A DNA stretch of 64,000 nucleotides from Mucilaginibacter_A sp964251965 (GTDB taxonomy: Bacteria > Bacteroidota > Bacteroidia > Sphingobacteriales > Sphingobacteriaceae). The position numbers and the translations under genes are program-made. Under the pieces are notes generated by a model. It did no database searches. It saw only the letters and a list, made by a program, of their open reading frames with translations, and was not told where the DNA came from. The stretch lies in NCBI GenBank assembly GCA_964251965.1, contig CAXULQ010000008.1, positions 62,001 to 126,000 on the forward strand, given 5' to 3'. Below, one piece after another: positions 27,067 to 34,804 of this stretch. Position 1 is the first letter of the stretch, and the number at the start of each line of letters is the position of its first letter.

Positions 27067-27354
27067 TTAAGCAAATTCCTTTTTAGCTATGTAAAGATCA
27101 TATTCCATCTGTAAGCTTAACCAATAATGAGAACTGATGCTCAAAAATTTTTCAATTTTAATGGCGAGTTTTGCAGATATATTTCTTTTACCAGCAAAAA
27201 TTTCGCTTAAATGATGTGGTAAAATCCCAAGTGCTTGGGCTACATCTTTCTTTAAGAGTCCTCTTTCTTCTATTTCTTCCAGCAAAAATTCTCCGGGATG
27301 AAATGCCTCGATTTCAATTTCTTTACCCGTATGATCTAATACTTGATTAATCAT
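27067..27354 (-). CDS. higA: HigA-family antitoxin
   Basis: 95 aa XRE-type DNA-binding protein. The HigA signature is EAFHPGEFLLEEIEERGLLKKDVAQALGI, followed by the recognition helix HHLSEIFAGKRNISAKLAIKIEKFL. It would neutralise the upstream toxin and repress the operon. The toxin gene precedes it on the same strand by 31 bases, the standard toxin-first order of higBA. Confidence 0.93.
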   Translation of the reverse strand: MINQVLDHTGKEIEIEAFHPGEFLLEEIEERGLLKKDVAQALGILPHHLSEIFAGKRNISAKLAIKIEKFLSISSHYWLSLQMEYDLYIAKKEFA

Positions 27355-27385
27355 AAATTATCTGTAACGCCTTTTAAGACGTATT

Positions 27386-27694
27386 TTATGAGTAATGATT
27401 TGAAATTTCTTCAATATAAATAATTTCAACATTGCCCTGTTTATCTATTCTAAATATAAGTCGGTACGATTTGTTCAGTCGTATTGAATACTTGTCCTTA
27501 TATCTTTTCTCTTTTAACTTTTCAAAATGAAGACTTTTATTGCTTCTTAATTCCAGCGTATTTTGTGCTGCCTTTATTTGAAACAAACGCCTTTTAAATG
27601 CCTGAATTACTTCTTCAGGAAAATCTTGCTTACCAGTTAATGGTTGATCTTTTGCTAATTCGGCTAAATAAGAATCTTCAATTTTTAAATTCAT
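27386..27694 (-). CDS. higB: HigB/RelE-type toxin
   Basis: 102 aa. The C-terminal half reads KLKEKRYKDKYSIRLNKSYRLIFRIDKQGNVEIIYIEEISNHYS, the RelE/ParE-fold core of HigB with the basic strand that contacts mRNA on the ribosome. The N-terminal half is a helical HigB-like part (FPEEVIQAFKRRLFQIKAA). It is a ribosome-dependent mRNA nuclease by family. Likely transcribed leftward from the region holding a 21-base palindrome at 27849-27869. Confidence 0.9.
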   Translation of the reverse strand: MNLKIEDSYLAELAKDQPLTGKQDFPEEVIQAFKRRLFQIKAAQNTLELRSNKSLHFEKLKEKRYKDKYSIRLNKSYRLIFRIDKQGNVEIIYIEEISNHYS

Positions 27695-27848
27695 TTTAAT
27701 TTATTTGATAAGCAACCTTCCTGGAAGGACTTATTGTTTAGCATTAACTCTTTCTTAAGTCAGGAGCTTTTGCAACGATGATTTTTATAATTTTTTTTCC
27801 ACGTTTAATTAAAGGGTTTATTCTTACAAAGAAAACGACTATTTTTTA

Positions 27849-27869
27849 AATAACCAAATTTTGGTTATT
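27849..27869. promoter_or_regulatory. 21-bp palindrome upstream of higB
   Basis: AATAACCAAA at 27849-27858 and TTTGGTTATT at 27860-27869 are perfect inverse complements around one central T. It lies about 155 bases upstream of higB in the 336-base divergent gap before the metallopeptidase. A site of this form fits a dimeric repressor, HigA being the nearest candidate. The rest of the gap holds one dispersed motif copy (27957-27967) and nothing else I can identify. Confidence 0.5.
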
Positions 27870-27956
27870 GTATTTAGTCTACTATGGTTATGCTTTGGTA
27901 TTAATTTTTAAGAAATACGTTGCAAACTCTCTGCCCAATTGTCAGGTCTTTGCAGA

Positions 27957-27967
27957 TGCTTCTTTTA
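27957..27967 (-). repeat. Dispersed 11-mer with inner dyad
   Basis: TGCTTCTTTTA followed by TGCCGATAAAATC, keeping the centre and the start of the right arm of the composite element. It is about 65 bases before the metallopeptidase start. Confidence 0.65.
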
Positions 27968-28030
27968 TGCCGATAAAATCTATCATTCGGAATACTTTTT
28001 GAAATACTGTTATCTTATAAAAACAATAAC

Positions 28031-28726
28031 ATGGGTTTAGGATATTTATTGATGATTGCCATCGCGCTGATCAGTTTTGGCGTGCAATGGCGTTTTAAAA
28101 GCAAGTTTAAACAATATGCCGAAATTGGTTTGCTTTCGGGATTATCCGGCAAAGAAGTGGCCGAACGGATGCTGCGCGATAACGGCATTGCTGACGTAAA
28201 AGTAATTTCTGTAGAAGGACAACTGACCGACCACTACAACCCGGCTAACAAAACGGTTAATTTAAGTGCCGATGTTTACCAAAGCCGCAGTGTTGCCTCT
28301 GCTGCAATCGCCGCGCACGAATGCGGCCACGCCGTGCAGCATGCAAAAGCTTATAACTGGTTAACTTTCCGTTCGGCTATGGTTCCGATTGTGCAAACCG
28401 CTTCAACGCTAACACAATGGACTTTGATGATTGGTATTATGCTGCTGGTTTTTAGCGGAAATCCGATAGTTTTAGGTGTTGGTGTAGCGGCTTTGGCTTT
28501 GGTTACTACTTTCAGTTTTATTACTTTGCCGGTAGAGTTTGATGCCAGCAACCGCGCTTTGGCCTGGCTAAACAACAATTATACGGTAGTGCAAACCAGC
28601 GAAGAGCACGAGCAAGCGAAAGATGCTTTGTGGTGGGCTGCCATGACTTATGTTGTTGCTGCTTTAAGTGCCCTGGCAACTTTGGTTTATTACGCTTCTT
28701 TTCTATTAAACGGCAGAAGAAACTAA
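28031..28726 (+). CDS. YugP-like membrane zinc metallopeptidase
   Basis: 231 aa. An N-terminal TM helix (LLMIAIALISFGVQ) is followed by a cytoplasmic domain with the zinc site AAHECGHAVQHA (HExxH) near 97-108 and DVYQSRSVASAAIAAHE before it. Two to three further TM helices follow, ending in YYASFLLNGRRN. This is the PF04298 neutral zinc metallopeptidase family, whose substrates are not known. A strong hairpin terminator follows after 27 bases. Confidence 0.9.
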   Translation: MGLGYLLMIAIALISFGVQWRFKSKFKQYAEIGLLSGLSGKEVAERMLRDNGIADVKVISVEGQLTDHYNPANKTVNLSADVYQSRSVASAAIAAHECGHAVQHAKAYNWLTFRSAMVPIVQTASTLTQWTLMIGIMLLVFSGNPIVLGVGVAALALVTTFSFITLPVEFDASNRALAWLNNNYTVVQTSEEHEQAKDALWWAAMTYVVAALSALATLVYYASFLLNGRRN

Positions 28727-28753
28727 GTTTGATTGAAAAAGATCTCTTTAACA

Positions 28754-28786
28754 AGTACGGCCGCGACCATTGATCGCGGCCGTACT
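28754..28786 (+). terminator. Intrinsic terminator after zinc metallopeptidase
   Basis: Arms AGTACGGCCGCGA (28754-28766) and TCGCGGCCGTACT (28774-28786) pair perfectly over 13 bases with loop CCATTGA. The T-run that follows is the left arm of the composite 28-bp repeat at 28783-28810, so the two elements overlap. Confidence 0.85.
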
Positions 28787-28810
28787 GTTTTTATGCCGGT
28801 AAAAGAAGTA
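28783..28810. repeat. Composite 28-bp palindromic element, copy 1
   Basis: Left arm TACTGTTTTTA, centre TGCCGG, right arm TAAAAGAAGTA. Both dispersed 11-mers are joined as inverted arms. It lies directly downstream of apaG on that gene's strand, and its left arm provides the T-run of the metallopeptidase terminator. The same layout in reverse orientation is at 46284-46311. Confidence 0.75.
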
Positions 28811-28812
28811 TT

Positions 28813-29199
28813 TTAATTTAGCTTATAAGGGGCAACCAATTGAAACTCCGGAATTTTTACATCAAACTCATGGTTATCAAGTAAACGCACCATTTGGTAT
28901 TCGCCTTTCATCGTTCCCATTTCGGTTTTCAAATTACAGCCCGAAACGTAACCATGCTGATTGCCAGGTTCGATAACTGGTTGCAAACCAACAACGCCTT
29001 CGCCTTCTACTTCTCTGTGTGTTCCGTTCGAATCAAAAATACTCCAGTGCCTGCGCAATAATTGCACCGCATAATCAGTCATGTTTTCGATGGTAACCCG
29101 GTAAGCAAACATAAAATGTTCGTTTGCCGGGTTAGAATATTCTTGTTGGTAAAGTGTTTCTATGGAAACTTTCACACCGTCGGTAATTGTGTTCACCAT
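28813..29199 (-). CDS. apaG: ApaG domain protein
   Basis: 128 aa, full-length ApaG fold. Recognisable pieces are TDGVKVSIETLYQQEYS, FMFAYRVTIENMTDYAVQLLRRHW, the HREVEGEGVVGLQPVIEPG strand pair, and the final GEYQMVRLLDNHEFDVKIPEF. ApaG proteins are linked to diadenosine tetraphosphate metabolism and cobalt/magnesium tolerance; the exact reaction is unsettled. Single gene, with dusB upstream on the same strand after 46 bases. Confidence 0.93.
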   Translation of the reverse strand: MVNTITDGVKVSIETLYQQEYSNPANEHFMFAYRVTIENMTDYAVQLLRRHWSIFDSNGTHREVEGEGVVGLQPVIEPGNQHGYVSGCNLKTEMGTMKGEYQMVRLLDNHEFDVKIPEFQLVAPYKLN

Positions 29200-29245
29200 A
29201 AAGCTTGTTAAATTTTAATGTGATAAATAAAATATTGTTCAACAA

Positions 29246-30238
29246 TCAAGCCATAACTAAAGTATGTGCCGACTTGATTCCTTCCAGAATGTCATAAATT
29301 TCTTCCAGGTTTTCCGAAGCAACCAATCTCATCCGTGTTTCTTTAAAGTTTTCTACGCCTTTAAAATAGTTGGCATAATGTCTTCTCATTTCAAAAATTC
29401 CGGTTTTTGGCCCTTTCCAGGCGATTGATTTTTGCAGATGTGTTTTGCAAATTTCCACCCGTTCTTCTATCGTAGGTTTGGGCAAAAAGTTACCTGTTTT
29501 AAGAAAATTTTTTATCTCACGGAAAATCCAGGGGTTTCCGATAGAAGCGCGGCCGATCATCATACCATCCACACCAAACTCCTGTTTCCAGGCCAGTGCT
29601 TTTTCCGGCGAATCAATATCACCATTTCCAAAGACTGGAATCTCGATATTCGGGTTCTTTTTTACTTCGCTGATCAAACGCCAGTCGGCCTCGCCTTTAT
29701 ACATCTGCGAACGCGTGCGGCCATGGATGGTTAACGCTTTAATGCCAACTTCCTGCAAACGCTCGGCAACGGTATAAATATTTTTAGTATGGTCGTCCCA
29801 GCCCAAACGCGTTTTTACGGTAACCGGCAAGTGCGTGGCTTCAACCACAGCTTTCGTCATGGCAACCATTTTATGAATATCCTGCAACAAACTCGCACCC
29901 GCGCCGCGACAGGCGACGTTTTTAACCGGACAACCATAATTGATGTCGATCAGATCCGGATTAGCTTTGGTTGCAATCTGTGTGGCTTCGCGCATCGATT
30001 CGATACTGCTCCCAAAAATCTGGATGCCAATCGGCCGTTCATACTCAAAAATATCCAGTTTCTGTCTGCTTTTGGCTGCATCACGGATCAATCCTTCCGA
30101 AGAAATAAATTCCGTGTACATCATATCCGCGCCGTTTTGCTTGCAAACGTAACGGAACGGCGGGTCGCTCACATCTTCCATTGGTGCCAGCAATAACGGG
30201 AATTCTCCCAGATCAATATTTCCTATTTGAACAGACAT
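29246..30238 (-). CDS. dusB: tRNA-dihydrouridine synthase (DusB-like)
   Basis: 330 aa from ATG 30238 (MSVQIGNIDLGEFP). The longer frame adds 22 residues unlike the family. FMN-binding and catalytic segments are LLAPMEDVSDPPFR, DINYGCPVKNVACRGAGASLL (catalytic Cys), VTVKTRLGWD, ALTIHGRTRSQMYKGEADW and PVFGNGDIDSPEKA. It reduces uridine in the D-loop of tRNA with NADPH. The start is 42 bases from divergent CPBP protease, so promoters probably overlap. Confidence 0.95.
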   Translation of the reverse strand: MSVQIGNIDLGEFPLLLAPMEDVSDPPFRYVCKQNGADMMYTEFISSEGLIRDAAKSRQKLDIFEYERPIGIQIFGSSIESMREATQIATKANPDLIDINYGCPVKNVACRGAGASLLQDIHKMVAMTKAVVEATHLPVTVKTRLGWDDHTKNIYTVAERLQEVGIKALTIHGRTRSQMYKGEADWRLISEVKKNPNIEIPVFGNGDIDSPEKALAWKQEFGVDGMMIGRASIGNPWIFREIKNFLKTGNFLPKPTIEERVEICKTHLQKSIAWKGPKTGIFEMRRHYANYFKGVENFKETRMRLVASENLEEIYDILEGIKSAHTLVMA

Positions 30239-30280
30239 GTTTATCTTTAAGCCCTGCAAATTTACGTAATTTATCAGCAG

Positions 30281-31213
30281 ATGATTGAGAAGCCTTATTA
30301 CCAAATGTCATATCCGTTGCAATTTTTACTGCTGGTTTTGCTTGCTGTCGGCGGTTTGTTTATTGGCGGATTGATTTGCGGCGTTATAATCGTAATCATC
30401 TACGGCACTTCCGGTTTTAGTGCGATGATGGAAATGAGCAACAATATGCCCGCCAGCACTTTAAACAGTTTGAAGTTTATGCAAATGGGTTCTTCTGTTT
30501 TTGGCTTTTTGATACCGGCCATTTTCTTTGCAAGGGTTTTGGTTCGCCAGCCGAAAACCTATTTAAAAGTAAACCGGCATTTCCCACTGATACTTCTTTT
30601 AGTGGTGTTTTTTATCATGCTCGTTTCTTCGCCGTTAATGGAAATGCTCATCAACCTCAACCAAAAAATGGTTTTGCCACAGTTTTTAAAAGGTTTGGAA
30701 AGATGGATGCGCAACATGGAAGACACCGCAGGACAGCAAACGGAGATTTTATTGCAGATGAAATCGCCGCTGAGTTTCATCGTCAACCTGTTGATGATTG
30801 CCATTTTGCCAGCCATTGCAGAAGAATTTATTTTTCGCGGCTGTTTCCAGCAAATTTTTACCGGCTGGACCAGAAGTATTCATTGGGGCGTTTGGCTTTC
30901 CGCAGCGTTATTTAGTTTTATCCATTTTCAGTTTTTTGGTTTTCTGCCGAGGATGCTGCTGGGTGTGTTTTTCGGTTATTTTGCGGCTTGGAGCGGCAGC
31001 ATTTGGCCAGGCGTTTTAGGGCATTTTTTAAATAACGGGACGGCTTTGGTTGTGAGCTATCTTTATCAGCTTAAACTAATCAAAGTTAATCCTGATCAAC
31101 AGCAAATGTTTGACTGGAAAAGCTACGTTTTTAGTATTTTATTCACGCTCGTACTGTTTTTAACCTATCAAAAATTAGCGCAATCCAAACAAAAGGATTT
31201 ACAGCAAGCATAA
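30281..31213 (+). CDS. CPBP-family intramembrane metalloprotease
   Basis: 310 aa with about eight TM helices. The glutamate protease motifs are AIAEEFIFRGCFQQIF near 180-195 (EExxxR), ALFSFIHFQFFGFLPRM (FxxxH), and GVLGHFLNNGTAL (HxxxN). Relatives include Rce1, which cuts prenylated CaaX proteins, and bacteriocin-immunity proteases. The substrate here is unknown. It is first in a compact four-gene run with DUF2007, cdsA and psd, suggesting a membrane-homeostasis link. A motif copy at 30591-30601 encodes LILLLVV. Confidence 0.92.
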   Translation: MIEKPYYQMSYPLQFLLLVLLAVGGLFIGGLICGVIIVIIYGTSGFSAMMEMSNNMPASTLNSLKFMQMGSSVFGFLIPAIFFARVLVRQPKTYLKVNRHFPLILLLVVFFIMLVSSPLMEMLINLNQKMVLPQFLKGLERWMRNMEDTAGQQTEILLQMKSPLSFIVNLLMIAILPAIAEEFIFRGCFQQIFTGWTRSIHWGVWLSAALFSFIHFQFFGFLPRMLLGVFFGYFAAWSGSIWPGVLGHFLNNGTALVVSYLYQLKLIKVNPDQQQMFDWKSYVFSILFTLVLFLTYQKLAQSKQKDLQQA

Positions 31214-31425
31214 TGGAATCAGACTGGGTTAAAATTTTTACTTCCACCAATTTTTTTCAGGCCGAACTGGTTAAACAGCTTTTAACCCAGCACGATATGG
31301 AAGTGGTGTTGATGAACAAACAGGATTCGGCACATAAAGTATTCGGGCAAATTGAAGTTTACATCCATAAATCTTCTTTTAGCCAGGCGATAGAAGTGAT
31401 GGTTTTAAACGACATCAACCCATGA
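31213..31425 (+). CDS. DUF2007 small protein
   Basis: 70 aa. The family start DWVKIFTSTNFFQAELVKQLLTQHDMEVVLMNKQDSAH is typical of DUF2007 (putative signal-transducing domain, ferredoxin-like fold). It overlaps the CPBP stop by one base and cdsA by four, so it is translationally coupled in this operon. No function is established. Confidence 0.9.
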   Translation: MESDWVKIFTSTNFFQAELVKQLLTQHDMEVVLMNKQDSAHKVFGQIEVYIHKSSFSQAIEVMVLNDINP

Positions 31426-32225
31426 AAACCCGCGCCATAACTGGTTTCTTTTTTGTTGTGGTGATGTTGGCCGCGTTCTTTTTCGGTCAATACGTTTTCG
31501 TTGGATTTTTCTCACTGCTGGCTTTACTTTCCCTGTTTGAGTTTTATGGTTTGATCAAAACTGCAGGCATTTATCCGCAGCAATTTCTCGGCTTAATTCT
31601 CGGCTTGGTAATTTGTGCAGCCGCAGCTTCTTTTTGGCTCGATGCTTCTTTTACCAAGTATTTTTCAGCAGCAATCATTCCAATTGCCGTAAGCATTTTT
31701 TTTGCTGAACTATACAGAAAATCTGGAAACTCATTTCATCAAATAGCTTATACTTTTTTAGGCTTGATCTACACTTTGCTGCCTTTTGTATTTTTTATGG
31801 CGATGGCTTTTTTGCAGAAAAACTTTAACCCGCATTTTTCTTTAAACTTCATCCTTTTACTGTGGACGAACGACACCTGCGCTTATCTCGTTGGTAGAAA
31901 GTTGGGTAAAACCAAACTCTTCAAACGCCATTCACCCAAAAAAACCTGGGAAGGTTTTATCGGCGGCTTGATTTTAACGGCTTTAGTCGCATTCGTCATC
32001 AGTCGTTATTTTAAGGAGGTTTTTTGGTTGCATTGGATCATCATCGGCTTTACCATTTCCGTTTTTGGTACAATGAGCGATCTGGTAGAAAGTATGCTTA
32101 AAAGAAGCATCAACGTTAAAGATTCTGGCGGTATATTGCCCGGCCACGGCGGTTTGTTGGACCGTTTCGACGGACTTTTAATGGCTGCTCCGCTGGTTTT
32201 TATTTACCTTTACCTTGTTTTGTAA
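31422..32225 (+). CDS. cdsA: Phosphatidate cytidylyltransferase
   Basis: 267 aa, seven to eight TM helices. It makes CDP-diacylglycerol from phosphatidate and CTP. The full family signature is visible: SMLKRSINVKDSGGILPGHG, followed by GLLDRFD, with the metal-binding Asp residues. It overlaps DUF2007 (ATGA) and precedes psd by 21 bases. The 11-mer at 32099-32109 lies in this signature, encoding LKRS, and another (31643-31653) encodes LDASFTK. Confidence 0.95.
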   Translation: MKTRAITGFFFVVVMLAAFFFGQYVFVGFFSLLALLSLFEFYGLIKTAGIYPQQFLGLILGLVICAAAASFWLDASFTKYFSAAIIPIAVSIFFAELYRKSGNSFHQIAYTFLGLIYTLLPFVFFMAMAFLQKNFNPHFSLNFILLLWTNDTCAYLVGRKLGKTKLFKRHSPKKTWEGFIGGLILTALVAFVISRYFKEVFWLHWIIIGFTISVFGTMSDLVESMLKRSINVKDSGGILPGHGGLLDRFDGLLMAAPLVFIYLYLVL

Positions 32226-32246
32226 TTTACAACGCTATTTTTACGC

Positions 32247-32912
32247 ATGACGATCCATAAAGAGGGCTACAATACCATTGCATTAAGTATCCTGTTCATT
32301 TTTGTGCTCAACGCACTCGTTCAATTTTACTCTCCGGATGCCCTTACTTTCCGCTGGGTGATTTACATCTTCTCGGCTATCCTTTTTCTGGTGGTATTGC
32401 AATTCTTCAGAAACCCCAAAATTGCAGTTACGCTGGATGAAAAATTAGTGGTTTGTCCGGCAGACGGCAAAGTTGTGGTAATTGAAGAAGCCCAGGAAAT
32501 TGAATATTTGAAAGATAAACGCTTGCAGATTTCGATCTTTATGTCGCCCATTAATGTTCACGTTAACCGAAACCCGATTACTGGCGTAGTCAAATACTTT
32601 AAATATCATGCCGGGAAATATTTGGTGGCCTGGCATCCAAAATCATCCACCGATAACGAACGGACTACGGTTGTGGTAGAAACGCATCAGGGAATTCCCA
32701 TTTTGTTTAGACAAATTGCCGGCGCGATGGCTCGCCGTATTGTTTGGTATGTAAAAGAAGGCGACGAAGTAAAACAGGGAGACCAGTTTGGCTTTATCAA
32801 ATTTGGTTCTCGGGTAGATGTTTTTTTACCGTTGGGAACCAAAGTGAACGTAAATTTAGGCGAAACGGTAAAAGGCGGAAGAACGGTTTTAGCAGAATTG
32901 GTAACGGATTGA
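32247..32912 (+). CDS. psd: Phosphatidylserine decarboxylase (short, PSD-A type)
   Basis: 221 aa. Two TM helices at about 10-45 anchor a small proenzyme. The self-cleavage site is the GS pair in FIKFGSRVDVFLP near 191-203, where Ser becomes the pyruvoyl cofactor. VVCPADGKVVVIEEAQE and MSPINVHVNRNPITG are typical of this class. The enzyme makes phosphatidylethanolamine, matching cdsA just upstream; phosphatidylserine synthase is not in the window. Confidence 0.95.
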   Translation: MTIHKEGYNTIALSILFIFVLNALVQFYSPDALTFRWVIYIFSAILFLVVLQFFRNPKIAVTLDEKLVVCPADGKVVVIEEAQEIEYLKDKRLQISIFMSPINVHVNRNPITGVVKYFKYHAGKYLVAWHPKSSTDNERTTVVVETHQGIPILFRQIAGAMARRIVWYVKEGDEVKQGDQFGFIKFGSRVDVFLPLGTKVNVNLGETVKGGRTVLAELVTD

Positions 32913-32916
32913 TTTT

Positions 32917-32995
32917 GTCATGCCGAACTTGTTTCGGTATCCCACAAGCAAAGTTTAGGGTGGGAAGAGGGATCCTGAAACAAGTTCTGTATGAT
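32917..32995. repeat. Imperfect inverted repeat, terminator-like
   Basis: Arms at 32917-32943 and 32969-32995 are near-complementary: GTCATGCCGAACTTGTTTCGG on one side is mirrored by CCTGAAACAAGTTCTGTATGAT, with a few mismatches. The same kind of GAACTTGTTTC dyad is common between genes in Bacteroidota. It separates psd from convergent JmjC-like gene and probably terminates both. Confidence 0.65.
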
Positions 32996-33011
32996 AAGCT
33001 ATCTTAAAATT

Positions 33012-33893
33012 TTATCTTGGACTTCCCGCTGCCAATGCTTTTTCCGCCCATTTTACAGCCAGTTCTTCACGGAATTTGGCGTAAGGTGCTTTTAAAGCCA
33101 TTTTTAAAACACTGTCCACACCACCTTTGATAGCCAGATTGCATAAACTGGCTACTTTCCGGCTAATGGAAGCATCCCAGGCGCGCAAACTTAAAGAGTA
33201 GGAGCCATCTAAATATTTCATCCAATGCCAATAACCGGTTGGCATAAACAACGTATCGCCGTGCTCTAAAAAAACTTCCTGGCCTTCAACTCCTTTTAGT
33301 GCCGGGAATTTGTTAAAATCCGGGTTGGCAACATCATAATCCTCCAAAGCATAAGTGGCATTTGGAATGCAATATAAACGGCGTTTCCACTTGTTCTCAA
33401 ACAAAATTACATGTTTTCTTCCGCCAAAATGGGTGTGGAAAATATGAGGCAAATCAATATCATAATGCAAAAACGTTACTGAATTTGATCCGCCAAAAAA
33501 CATGGCCGGCATACTTTCTAAAAACCCGCCCATTAAATCTTTCGGCAAAACAATATCATTTAGCAGTTGCGGCGCCTGTTTAAAGATGTTGAAGAAGAAA
33601 ATGCGCAGTTCTGTCGGCTGCGTTTTAATCAAGTCAATATAATCTGCAAACTTCATTTCAGCCGCTGATGCGTTAATGGGTTTGGAAGGATCAGCTTTAG
33701 AATTATCATAAAGCGGAACCATTTTATCGCCAACGGCAGCTTTCATATATTCCGGTGTCCATTTTTCGCGGGCTGGCCAATTCTTAGTCAAGCCTTTTAT
33801 TACCAAAGGTTTACGTTTGGCAAGATATTCTTTTTGGAAAATGGCCGGATCAATCGTATCAACTGTATCAACCGGCTTCAGTATAAAACTCAT
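33012..33893 (-). CDS. JmjC/cupin-like Fe(II)-2-oxoglutarate oxygenase
   Basis: 293 aa cupin-8 type. The metal motif is in FLHYDIDLPHIFHTHFGGRKHVILFE (HxD) near 139-164, with the second His in TLFMPTGYWHWMKYL near 215. The N-terminus VIKGLTKNWPAREKWTPEYMK resembles FIH/JmjC-like hydroxylases. Such proteins hydroxylate proteins or ribosomal components; no client is evident. A second, related cupin-like gene starts at 63155. Confidence 0.85.
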   Translation of the reverse strand: MSFILKPVDTVDTIDPAIFQKEYLAKRKPLVIKGLTKNWPAREKWTPEYMKAAVGDKMVPLYDNSKADPSKPINASAAEMKFADYIDLIKTQPTELRIFFFNIFKQAPQLLNDIVLPKDLMGGFLESMPAMFFGGSNSVTFLHYDIDLPHIFHTHFGGRKHVILFENKWKRRLYCIPNATYALEDYDVANPDFNKFPALKGVEGQEVFLEHGDTLFMPTGYWHWMKYLDGSYSLSLRAWDASISRKVASLCNLAIKGGVDSVLKMALKAPYAKFREELAVKWAEKALAAGSPR

Positions 33894-33943
33894 ATTTTGA
33901 TGTAAAGTAAAAGGTGTATAAACTTAAATAAAATTTAACCTGG

Positions 33944-33954
33944 TAAAAGAAGCA
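33944..33954 (+). repeat. Dispersed 11-mer upstream of JmjC-like gene
   Basis: TAAAAGAAGCA preceded by TTTAACCTGG, in the 175-base gap between the JmjC-like gene and the fasciclin terminator. Confidence 0.65.
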
Positions 33955-34068
33955 TCGGTACGCAGGTTTAAATTTTGTTAAGCTAATGTTAAATGACCAT
34001 GCAAAATTAGCTAATTTCTTTTTTTAACAACATCGGCCATAGTTTCTGCAAAAATTATGACAAAAAGA

Positions 34069-34095
34069 AAACCCGGCGCTAAATACGCCGGGTTT
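34069..34095 (-). terminator. Terminator of the fasciclin gene
   Basis: Arms AAACCCGGCG (34069-34078) and CGCCGGGTTT (34086-34095) pair perfectly over 10 bases around a 7-base loop. On the minus strand a T-rich stretch (TCTTTTTG) follows, 27 bases after the stop codon. Confidence 0.85.
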
Positions 34096-34121
34096 CAAGT
34101 TTTTTAAAAAAAGCCCGAGGC

Positions 34122-34673
34122 TTAGTTAGGCATTAATACTGTATCTACTACATGTATCACACCGTTTTTTTGGAAAACATCAGCAATGGTAACGGTTGAT
34201 GTTCCACCTTTTTCGTCAGTTAAAACTAAATTTTTACCGTCCATTGCAGCAGTTAATGTTCCGCCTTGTACAGTAGTAAATGTTGCTTTGCCACCACCAG
34301 CTTTAATTTTGGCAGCAATTTGTTTTGAACCAAATTTACCGGCAATAACGTGGTAAGTTAAAATTTTAGTTAAAGTGGCTTTGTTTTCTGGTTTTACCAA
34401 AGTTTCAACAGTGCCCGCTGGCAATTTAGCAAATGCTTCGTTTGTTGGTGCAAAAACAGTAAACGGACCAGCACTTTTTAAAGTTTCTACCAAACCGGCT
34501 GCTTGAACTGCTTGAACTAAAGTTGTATGATCTTTAGAGTTTACGGCGTTATCAACAATGTCTTTTGTAGGATACATAGCTGCACCACCAACCATCGGAT
34601 CTTTTTGTGCGTAAACTTTCGGGGCAGATGCTAAAGCTACTAAAGCAAGGGCTGCAAAAAATAATTTTTTCAT
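34122..34673 (-). CDS. Secreted fasciclin (FAS1) domain protein
   Basis: 183 aa from ATG 34673; a 28-codon upstream extension is unlikely. MKKLFFAALALVALASAPKVYAQ is a clear signal peptide. One FAS1 domain follows: LVQAVQAAGLVETLKSAGPFTVFAPTNEAFAKLPAGTVE, TKILTYHVIAGK, and the closing NGVIHVVDTVLMPN. Bacterial FAS1 proteins act in cell-surface or matrix adhesion. Length and single domain are normal. Confidence 0.95.
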   Translation of the reverse strand: MKKLFFAALALVALASAPKVYAQKDPMVGGAAMYPTKDIVDNAVNSKDHTTLVQAVQAAGLVETLKSAGPFTVFAPTNEAFAKLPAGTVETLVKPENKATLTKILTYHVIAGKFGSKQIAAKIKAGGGKATFTTVQGGTLTAAMDGKNLVLTDEKGGTSTVTIADVFQKNGVIHVVDTVLMPN

Positions 34674-34804
34674 TTTGTGTTTAAGTTGATTCTGAGAGAA
34701 GTTACGTTGAAAAATTTCAACCGGTTTTTTGTATCCTGAAAAATATTTTAGTAGCACCCGCTCTGTCGAAATCCAACATTAAACAGAAACAAATGTTTCA
34801 ACAT

